A stretch of 64,000 nt of DNA from Chrysogorgia sp. JL179-B06 (Eukaryota; Cnidaria; Anthozoa; Scleralcyonacea; Chrysogorgiidae). The notes under the pieces are model-generated. The model ran no database searches. It had not been told where the DNA came from and saw nothing but the letters and a program-made list of their open reading frames with translations. Where the stretch lies: positions 1,122,001-1,186,000 of the forward strand of contig JAYKKM010000049.1 in NCBI GenBank assembly GCA_035772405.1, given 5' to 3'. Of this stretch, positions 45,191 to 64,000 are shown piece after piece; the stretch's first letter is position 1; each line of letters begins with the position of its first letter. The position numbers were made by a program, and so were the translations under genes.

Positions 45191-46329
45191 TTAAATTTCA
45201 TATTCAAATTTTTGCTAGAGGACAACCGACAAGTTGCTATTCCCTAGAGATTTTATTTTCATTTAAAACCCATGTTTCTCATTCACAGTTTTTGAAGCCA
45301 TTCAAAAAAACTCGCATCATGTGTTTTATCAGGTCTAAAACCACTCGGGCGTTTTAAACCTGATAAAACACTGCTGCTCGTTTTTTAAATAGTACATACT
45401 AGCCCAACACTTTTATATAAAGTTCAATTAATGTTATATATGGTGTGACTTATAAAGAGTGTACTTGCTGCGGCTTGCTTGATTTTTGATACAACATTGC
45501 TACAACAATTGTGGAGCAACCAGAGTGATTAAAAAGACTCACTAATTGACTGAAAAATGTTGAACAATAAATAAGAGAATAATGAATGGCGAATAATTAG
45601 TATCACAGACAATGGCAGTCATAATGAATTATGGAGCACGGTTTAGCAACGAGTCTTATCAGATTTGCAAATGACGGTGTTGTGTAAATAAGAGATTTAA
45701 GACGAAACGTAACGAGGAACACCACGGATCTTCTCACGCTGAGTCTTCCAGGTAAAGAACAGGGAAAAATACGAGGTATAGTTGTTAATAAGATGGTCCA
45801 ATGAAACCGTACAATACCCACAAATCTTTAAAACACTTGTTTACGATGTAGCGGGATAGATCAGAATTTCTCAGGTTCAGAAAGCGTATTTATTATTCAA
45901 GGGTATGCACGAGTGGCTAATTCAGACAAATGGCTACAGAAGGACGAAGAAAAAGTTTCCGATTTCAAAAGGGTATACAAAAAAATATTCCGCGGAATTA
46001 ACATGACATTTATTACATTGGAGAAACCCAATCAAATTCTTGGAAAAGGTATTCACATTTGAAGTATCTAACATTCATTATCAGATTCATAAGTATTCGG
46101 ATATTCAGACAGAATGGATACTTTTCATACCGACTTCACGTTTCCTGCTCGGTTTCGTGTGAAAACAGAGACTAGGATTTTTTGTAATATATATATTATA
46201 TATTTACGAATTATCTAGAAGTTCTATAGTCTGGTGTCAATTTAGCATTAATCCTATAAAGACCCTGCAAATGAGTGATATCGTCATTTAAAATTGTTGT
46301 GTCGCGTAGGTATAACTGTATAGAAATAT
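45191..46329. other. Intergenic, no gene recognised
   Basis: Contains a palindromic phrase (ATCAGGTCTAAAACCACTCG ... GTTTTAAACCTGATAAAACA, about 45329-45371). Otherwise nothing assignable. Confidence 0.45.
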
Positions 46330-46480
46330 AAATCAGATATTCTAAAAGGCTGGTACTGTGCTCATGCCAAAATAGTGTGTGGGAGGTCTAACGATTCGAG
46401 CGGAGGCCCTTCGTCGCAGAGTGAAACATAAATTGCACGAAAGTCACTTTTTCGGCAGTACATCAATTACCTTTTAGGGG
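46330..46480. repeat. GTTTCGAG-type repeat copy
   Basis: ATTCTAAAAGGCTGGTACTG, TCTAACGATTCGAGCGGAGG and CCCTTCGTCGCAGAGTGAAA correspond to the family at 4061 and 14878. Confidence 0.7.
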
Positions 46481-46608
46481 TAGCCGGGGCAACTGCCCCC
46501 ATGGCCTGCGCCAAATAAGGGGCCTGAAACGATAACCATCACATAGAATGAAGTTTCTAGGGCATATATATATGTATATATAAAGATACTTAAATCTTGT
46601 ATGCTCGG

Positions 46609-46648
46609 GTATCTTGATAAAGGGGCAGGTCCCCGAAACGTTGATAAT
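46609..46648 (+). ncRNA. Decayed hammerhead-ribozyme-like motif
   Basis: TATC (stem I) - TTGATAA (degenerate core; canonical CTGATGA) - GGGG/CCCC stem II with loop CAGGT - GAAACGTT - GATA (stem I partner). Arrangement and order match a type I hammerhead with minimal stem III, but two core positions are altered, so it should be inactive. Confidence 0.5.
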
Positions 46649-46725
46649 AAAGTTTTTTAAAACAGTTCTTTTGTGATTGAACTATATAGTACCTATGTTT
46701 GGCTGTGAAGAAAGGAGGTTGTATG

Positions 46726-46731
<6 letters not shown>

Positions 46732-46766
<35 letters not shown>
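46732..46766. repeat. (TA)n microsatellite
   Basis: TA run immediately before a SINE body. Confidence 0.9.
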
Positions 46767-46767
<1 letters not shown>

Positions 46768-46768
<1 letters not shown>

Positions 46769-46857
46769 TTCTAAGGATTTTTGGTGAAGGAAAATTTCGA
46801 GTGTTGGAATATATACATTTTAAGACCAAACCTGGACCAGCTGCGAAAAATGCAACT
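46768..46857 (-). mobile_element. SINE half, left part
   Basis: CTAAGGATTTTTGGTGAAGG to GAAAAATGCAACTTA matches 3858-3945. It is cut off by the fold-back that follows; the partner piece starts near 47449. Confidence 0.7.
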
Positions 46858-47448
46858 TAGGGGGTGTTTATATGGAGGAGGGCCAGCCCTCTTGGTAGGG
46901 CTAGCCCCTCTTTGCCGAGATCCCGCGTCTCAGCGTAATTCCTTGTAAAAATTTGTTTGCGTTTACATGACAACTTCAAGAGGGCCAGCCCTCTTAGGGG
47001 GTGTTTATATAGAGGAGGGCCAGCCCTCTTGGGGCTAGCCCTCTTTGGTGAGATGAATTTCATCCCTTGTTTACATGAGAATTTCTAGCCCTCCTAACCG
47101 AGCTGGCTCGCTGCCCAAGCTGGCTCGCTCGAATGGCTACAGCCGCATTTATAAGCAAACAGGTCGTGCGAAATATAAAGTTATCCAGAAAATACTGGTA
47201 AAGATAAACTTTTTCGCTTGTACAGAGCTTTTATTTCCCAGTCCTCCTAGGAGGGCCAGCCCTCTTGGAAAATTTCCAGCCCTCCTAGGCGAGATCTCGG
47301 GTTGTCAATAGCGAGATCTCGCCTAGGAAGGCTGGCCCTCTTGTCATGTAAACGCAAACAAATTTTTACAAGGAATTACGCTGAGACGCGGGATCTCGGC
47401 AAAGACGGCTAGCTCTACCAAGAGGGCCATCTTCCATATAAACACCCC
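46858..47448. mobile_element. Fold-back element inserted into a SINE
   Basis: GGGGGTGTTTATATGGAGGA with arms that include GAGATCCCGCGTCTCAGCGT and AATTCCTTGTAAAAATTTGT, mirrored on the right, ending ATATAAACACCCC. A partial internal duplication (GGGGGTGTTTATATAGAGGA at about 46996) and a second inner palindrome (CCTAGGCGAGATCTCG, about 47285 and 47320) make it composite. A degraded relative is at 18241. Confidence 0.85.
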
Positions 47449-47505
47449 GACCCTGCGATGGCATGCTAGTGCAGTGCACTCCACTGAGCTGCGGCTTATA
47501 AAACG
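47449..47505 (-). mobile_element. SINE half, right part
   Basis: GACCCTGCGATGGCATGCTA then CAGTGCACTCCACTGAGC continues the tRNA-like part seen intact at about 3970-4010. Confidence 0.55.
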
Positions 47506-48529
47506 CATTCAAAACTGAAATTATGTCGAGCGTATGGGCTCATACGGACCGCTCGTTATAGGCAATATGCAGAAAGCAGGATTTGGTACGATACGGATCG
47601 GAAAAATAAATAACTATAAGCTGCTATTTACACTGGGTAGAATCTGAAACTAATATATATCAAAAGTAAGATATAAAACTATTTATCTACAAAAATAAAG
47701 AATTACCCCTAACAAATTTAGAAAAAGGTACGTTTTAAGAGACTTCTTAAAAACAGCAATACTAGAAGACTTGCAAATGTTAAGAGGCAAACTATTCATG
47801 CAGCACCTTGGGCAACAAGAAAACTTCCTGTCTCCATGTCTTAGTGAGTGTTCTTGGCTGAATTAAATACTTATTAGATCAACTCTCATTTCTCAGTCAA
47901 CTCTCATCTCCTTTGAGTGGGTTCAAATTGCGCTGAGAGTCAATAACGAGAGTTTTGGTTCGTTTGATCGAAGAGTATACTATGCGTGAAAGTCGATGAA
48001 AGTTGACCTTGTTCGCGCAATAGCGTATAGACAGGTTGGCGGGCAGCTGCTCCTCAGATAGCACTTTTCCCGCTGATGTACCGATAAAAATAATGAATGT
48101 GGCAAATCAGATGTTTCCAGGAAGGTTGTGGTTTTGTCCTGCAGCATGACAAGGTCTGTTGACGTACTTTCATGCTTTTGTCCGTGTTAGATTGTTATTT
48201 TTGTGCACGTATATGCTATTCGATTTTTTTAAGAGATTCAACTCTCTTCTTTCTCGGGACATCTAGGGGGTTCGGACTTCGGAAACGCCATTTCCTGCAT
48301 TTTGAGACGAGTTTTAAGAGGAATCTAAAGGTATCAATCAGACAAATTCACAATGTGCTCAGTTATAATTATAGTCGACAGACATTTTCATTCGAAAATG
48401 TCTCGTTTCGGATAGACGGTCTCTGATTATGTTTCACAAAATGTAATGTCAGTTACGAATATCGACAAAAATCCATATGACTATATATACTATGTCTATG
48501 GTCAAATATATGTATATATGAAAAATCTG
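47506..48529. other. Intergenic, nothing recognised
   Basis: No supported gene or repeat boundary. The short open frame at 48172-48426 has no family features. Confidence 0.4.
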
Positions 48530-49245
48530 ACTGCCCCAACCGGGAATCGAACCCAAGGTCTCCGAATCAACGCATCGGCGCTGCAGTTGTCCCTTTCGTA
48601 AACGGTCTTTGCCATCCTAAACAATGACCCCAACCCCCCTGAATCGCAACACTGCCACAGCTTGACACAGTTTTAGTCAAAAATTCCGGGGGGTTAGGAT
48701 TCAGGGATATCGGGGTCATTGTTTAGGATGGGAAAGACCGTTCGAGATGGAAAAGAGTAGACCGTTTACGAAAGGGACGACTGCATCGGCGCTCTATAAC
48801 AATGACTGAGCTAGAACACGGTGAGAACAGTCAAACATCATATACATATTTATACCTCGCCCCGACTCTCAAATCTCTACAGCAAGACATCCATCTTCGA
48901 CGAAGTAGAGCGAAGCCTCTCGCAGGACTTCCTCGTGCAGTAGCGAGCTTATCACCGGCTCTTCATCTGAAGAAAATTGTTCTAAAGCCTCCTGTATACA
49001 AGAGCCGGTGATAAGCTCGCTACTTGAGGAAGTCCTGCGAGAGGCTTCGCTCTACTTCGTCGAAGATGAGACGTCTTCCTGTAGAGATTTGAGAGTCGGG
49101 GCGATGTATAAATATGTATATGATGTTTGACTGTTTTGACCGTGTCTCAATAGCCCGCCTCAGTCATGGTTAGAGCGCCGATGCGTTGATTCGGAGACCT
49201 CGGGTTCGATTCTCGGTTGGGGCAGTCAAAGTTTCATATACATAT
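48530..49245. mobile_element. Fold-back SINE with a tRNA-like head at both ends
   Basis: The left end (minus) and right end (plus) each carry a tRNA-like head: B box GGTTCGATTCCC / GGTTCGATTCTC, and on the right TGGTTAGAGCGCCGATGCGT. The inner arms mirror each other (CAAATCTCTACAG, GACGAAGTAGAGCGAAGCCT, AAGAGCCGGTGATAAGCTCG). The left arm was later interrupted by the MITE at 48583-48784. Confidence 0.85.
48583..48784. mobile_element. 202-bp MITE with 9-bp target duplication
   Basis: Ends GCAGTTGTCCCTTTCGTAAA and TTTACGAAAGGGACGACTGC. ATCGGCGCT is duplicated at 48574-48582 and 48785-48793. A 9-bp duplication suggests a Mutator-like element. A second inner palindrome surrounds ATCCTAAACAATGACCCC. 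Confidence 0.88.
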
Positions 49246-49300
49246 ATTTCAGCATTAATAATTAATGAAAGACGGTAGCATCTTTTTATTATGTATATTA

Positions 49301-49659
49301 GAGACCAGTCATTAATCACAGGGGAGGGGGGGCTGGTGCAAATAGGAAATGAGATGTTCAACTTTTGTTGGCCTTTGCATAATATGAAATTTATTATGAC
49401 TCCCCCCCCCCAAAAAAAAACAACCTTGTTGCCCTTCGGCCAGATCTTGTGTAAACATGAGAAACTTCCACACTTCACCTGTGGGTTTTATATGAAATAA
49501 ACCCATTGGCCATTGCAGCAAAACCTGAACTACAGATGGGGTAAATACTACTAACACAAAAATTTTTGCTCCCCCCCCTTTCCCATGCATGAAAATATCT
49601 GCTCCCCCTCTTTTTGCACCAGCCCCCCCCCCCCTCCCCTGTAATTAATGACTGGTCCC
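49301..49659. mobile_element. PIF/Harbinger-like MITE, second copy type
   Basis: GAGACCAGTCATTAATCACA then GGGGAGG, mirrored by CTCCCCTGTAATTAATGACT then GGTCCC. TTA flanks both ends (49298-49300, 49660-49662). TIR start and G-rich interior resemble the element at 66-645. Confidence 0.8.
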
Positions 49660-49821
49660 TTACAATGGGGATTACATAAATATTGATTATCAACCGAATA
49701 TTTCAAGATCGCTTGCATAGCTGAGTGTCATTGATTTTTATTTGACTAGAGGTCGAGGTTCGAGTGTTGGGTGAGTATGATTTTCCATTTTTATAAATTT
49801 TTACTTTACGCTCTTTTTAAT

Positions 49822-49866
49822 AGGGTTAGGATTAAGGTTAGGGTTAGGGTTAGTTTTAGGGTTTGC
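49822..49866. repeat. Short interstitial telomere-like repeats
   Basis: TAGGGTTAGGATTAAGGTTA followed by GGGTTAGGGTTAG and drifted units of the TTAGGG type. Only about 40 bp. Confidence 0.75.
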
Positions 49867-50761
49867 TTTAGAATATTATCAAAAAAATAGTAGCGCGTAA
49901 AAAGTCCCAAGATGCTACCGACCATCAAAGATGCTACCGACCGTCTATACGGATTCCAAATGCGCATCACCGGCTCTTGTATACAGGAGGCTTTAGTCAT
50001 TGTATAGTTGTATGGAGCAGCATGAAGTATGCGGAGATGTCACTTCTATTCGCTCTCCCCTCATCAAGTTTGCTGCTGTTAAGATGTCACTATAGTTTCT
50101 GATTATTGTCCTATTTTGGTTTGTTTTGTATATGGAAGTCTTTTAGTAATCAAAAAATAATAACTAAGAGCATGGAAAGAAGTTCCAAAATGAAAATATG
50201 AACTCAAAATCTTCCAGAGATTTTCGATGACGAATTTTGCACACATAATTATTGAGTAGCCCCAGTACGTGACTGTGTTTGATTACAATTGCCTTCATTG
50301 TATAACTGTGCCGTAATTTTGTCTACTAGATAAGGCTAACAGAGCAGTAGAAAATCTGATAACGGAACACGTTCAGAAAAGTTGGGAAGATCACAAGATC
50401 CGACTTTCATATCTGATTTCTCATTTTGTCAGATGAGAATAGAGTTTTATTTTTTTGATATAATAAGAATAAAATTTTAATAAAGAAAGTTATAAGAGTT
50501 CTAATAAGAATAGAGTTTTATTTATTCATGTTTTATTTTCATCCGATTTTTCATCGATTGTCAGACTCCTACTTTAAAGTGTCTATAACCCCAAAATACG
50601 ATTATATATATATATATATATATAAATAATAGTTCTTATCCTAGCATTCTATTTCTCGATAATTTCAGTTTAACATTAGCCTCCAGTTAGAGCTCTGGAC
50701 ACGGAACAATGTAACATGAAATGATTTCAAGCAAGTAAAGAACATACAGACGGACCAACTG
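49867..50761. other. Upstream region of the coiled-coil gene
   Basis: AT-rich. A fragment AAAGTGTCTATAACCCCAAA (about 50577) matches the end class of the TTAA elements. A TA run lies at 50604-50624. Possible promoter, not defined. Confidence 0.4.
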
Positions 50762-51526
50762 ATGAGTTCATCAAACTCTTTCTCAGACGAGCTGGAAAAC
50801 TCCGTGGAAAACCTCGCCGAACTCCCCGTTACCCGATCACCAGTCGAGGAGTCATTCTATGAATCTTACATTATTCAGTCACGGATAGCAGTTGAAAACC
50901 TGTACGCATCCAACGTCTTGTCTGGTCAGCAACACATGAAAGAAGTGAAGGATTTAACGAGACAGAGGAAGGTGAAACTGTCATTATTTGAACGAGAAAA
51001 AAGAAAAGTTGTAAAAAGAATGGAAGAACTGAGATTAAAACAAAAAGCAGTGGACTCGATGAAGAGACCGAAGACCACAGAACACAATATCACGGATTCA
51101 AGGACAGGAGCTACAAAAACAAAGCGCATGTCACTGCTACCGCTGACCAAAGCAAGTACAATAGCAGGAGATCAACCAAAGAAGGTCAAAAGTCCCGTAC
51201 GGCTAGGTTTACGCAAAACTATTTTGTCCAAATCGTGTAATGACTTAAAGTGGTTCCATGGAGATAACACAGTAAGGCTTCACTCGCATCTCATCCTGCC
51301 AGCCATTCAAAATGGCCTCTCGGGTTCATTAGAAAACATCTCCGACTCACCCTTCGTCACGCATAATTATGGCCGGAAGTTCCACAATGATCCACACAGG
51401 ACACTAGTGTACCGAGGATGTAAAACGTCTATGTCTGGACAATGCAAGGAGCCAAGACTATCAAGCTGGACACAGCAGCCCCAAAGTGACATTTCAACAA
51501 AAGTAAAATGGGTTTCAAGATCTTAA
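50762..51526 (+). CDS. Intronless coiled-coil protein, family unknown
   Basis: A 254-residue frame with a clear ATG and TAA stop. Residues 1-35 are acidic and Ser-rich. Residues about 38-97 form a charged, heptad-like helix (EVKDLTRQRKVKLSLFEREK, KRMEELRLKQK) consistent with a coiled coil. The C-terminal half is basic and Ser/Thr-rich, with no transmembrane segment or signal peptide. It converges on the CCDC149 gene, whose stop lies about 1 kb away on the other strand. Coding is supported by length, composition and the sharply biased charge pattern; homology is not established. Cytosolic or cytoskeletal localisation is only a guess from composition. Confidence 0.7.
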   Translation: MSSSNSFSDELENSVENLAELPVTRSPVEESFYESYIIQSRIAVENLYASNVLSGQQHMKEVKDLTRQRKVKLSLFEREKRKVVKRMEELRLKQKAVDSMKRPKTTEHNITDSRTGATKTKRMSLLPLTKASTIAGDQPKKVKSPVRLGLRKTILSKSCNDLKWFHGDNTVRLHSHLILPAIQNGLSGSLENISDSPFVTHNYGRKFHNDPHRTLVYRGCKTSMSGQCKEPRLSSWTQQPQSDISTKVKWVSRS

Positions 51527-51959
51527 TGGGAAGGTACAAATACGCCTAGTTATATGACAATTTCATAAAATTCAGATATCTTTGCTCACCACTTTAGCAA
51601 AACATTTCGCTATTTTGTTTTCCCCTTACTAATGAATTCAGCTCATATCATAATTGTTAATCTAATTATGCATTCACTTCTCATGTTCCAATAATACACA
51701 AACTCAAACAAAACATTTTGTAAAAGAAAAATAATTCGTCGTTAAACACGTATCACAAATTTTGGAGAATACGGTTTAAAATGTATATGCGTATGTTTAT
51801 TATAATTATAACGTTATGGGTTTCGTTCAGTGGTTTCTGGAATCGTTTTAATAATATCTTTTTATTTTGAGGTAAAAAATCTCAAAACGATTCAGCTGTG
51901 GAGATGCTTCAGTTGTTAAAAACCGTAAACTAATGAGCTGTTTCTTCTGTGGCGCGATT

Positions 51960-52100
51960 TGCAGCGTGTTTATATAATTTAGATTATAATTATAATATAA
52001 TATATAATATAATTAATAATAATATAATTATAATATAATTATAATTATAGATTATAATTTAGATTATAATTTAGATTATATGTTTATATAATTAGATTAT
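51960..52100. repeat. AT-rich degenerate repeats
   Basis: Overlapping TTATAATTTAGA and AATATAATTA units. Confidence 0.8.
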
Positions 52101-52125
52101 AAGCTCGAAATTTCTATGACAAATG

Positions 52126-52411
52126 CTGCATTCTGATTGGCTACTCAACCGTTGTCTATTCGTGATAGACAACGTTTGGGAAACGCGTTCAAAACAATGG
52201 CAGAAAACTCTCGTTTTGGGGAGGTTTCACACGAATCTTTGGATAATTTTTTGGAGAATGCATGATTTGTAATAGTCTACTAATTTGTTTCTACTAAAAC
52301 AATTGGACAACTCGTCCTCGTTGTCTATGAGCGAATAGTCAACTCAGGCTTCGCCTTCGTTGACTATTCGCCCATAGCCACACTCGGACTCGTTGTCTAA
52401 TTGTTAAATAG
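52126..52411. mobile_element. MITE(s) of the CAATTRGACAAC class
   Basis: TCTGATTGGCTACTCAACCG with a small hairpin GTTGTCTATTCGTGATAGAC, then a fuller element at 52294-52411 (ACTAAAACAATTGGACAACT mirrored by TCGTTGTCTAATTGTTAAAT), sister to 30254-30367. Confidence 0.75.
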
Positions 52412-52534
52412 CTAACGAGGGCGAAGCTCGGGTTAACCGTATCGCGTCGTAGAAATTCAGAGCGAATAATCTATTATTTTAGTAAAAACAAACTTATGTT
52501 CGTTATTTCGCGAAAAACTCGGTCTTGGTTTAGA

Positions 52535-63549
<11,015 letters not shown>

Positions 63550-64000
63550 CTATAATTACAGGAAAATGCAAATTGATATTTCTGCTTGTTAATTATTCCC
63601 AATCACATCAATTTCTACCAGTTATTTCAACAACAGTGGAAAATATATCACAATAAAAATTAAATCCTTTATTTACAAAGATTAATAATATTCTCATTAA
63701 TAATACAATTACTGTATAATATTTTACACAAACTTCTCCAAAAACCTGCAACATACTGTACACAGTCTGCAATATTCAATATACAGGTATAGTCATATCT
63801 TATACTGTACGTAGTGTATTGTTGCGTTTGACAAAGGAGAATGCTATCCTAATAGCAAATCGTAATCAGGTTTTTTGGTGTATGAGATTTTTTGGTGTAT
63901 GCTTGTGCAGACAATTTTTTTTTTGTTTCTTGTCAAAGATTTATATGTTGTATACTGTATACATGTATGTACAATAAAATGCCTTATATTTGTATCACAA
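63550..64000. other. 5' intron of CCDC149
   Basis: AT-rich. I looked here for the missing first coding exon and found no ATG-containing segment with a usable donor. Confidence 0.4.

Noticed and set aside
49822..49866. Chromosome end
   Set aside because: Only about 40 bp of imperfect TTAGGG-like units, internal to the window with genes on both sides.

Overview
The window is animal nuclear DNA. It is AT-rich with sparse, intron-split genes and GT/AG junctions, and it is saturated with dispersed repeats, fold-back elements, tRNA-headed SINEs and minisatellites. There is no bacterial-type operon structure. The mix of gene families and the very high MITE/SINE load fit an early-branching or other marine invertebrate. 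A cnidarian or a sponge is my best guess, but the sequence does not settle it.

Confident genes, left to right: a small single-pass membrane protein (4832-5260, -); two related type I membrane receptors with tyrosine-rich, ITAM-like tails (12934-14058 and 19536-20711, both -); a three-exon secreted or membrane-tethered protein with two Frizzled-type cysteine-rich modules (27957-33578, -); a complete six-exon NOA1/MTG3-type mitochondrial circularly permuted GTPase (37146-44777, -); an intronless coiled-coil protein (50762-51526, +); and a CCDC149 orthologue in eleven visible exons (52535-63549, -), whose extreme N-terminus lies outside the window. Two weaker candidates are a small two-exon ORF just upstream of NOA1 and a cysteine-rich ORF at 24420-24959.

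Regions: 1-12 kb and 14-19 kb are almost pure repeat (Harbinger-, hAT- and TTAA-type MITEs, long palindromes, a complete hammerhead ribozyme, LINE fragments). The two receptor genes sit at 13-14 and 19.5-20.7 kb. 21-27 kb holds fold-backs, a LINE end and one doubtful ORF. 28-45 kb holds the Frizzled-module gene and NOA1, with nested fold-backs inside or between their introns. 46-50 kb holds SINEs broken by fold-backs. 50-64 kb holds the convergent coiled-coil and CCDC149 genes; three CCDC149 introns are filled by minisatellites, including a roughly 2.6 kb array of a 17-bp unit.

The genes do not form one pathway. The most notable biology is the receptor pair with conserved double YxxL motifs, the double Frizzled-module protein with a hydrophobic C-terminal tail, and the retroelement-type hammerhead ribozyme. 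All calls come from reading the sequence and from remembered family features; no search or folding program was run.
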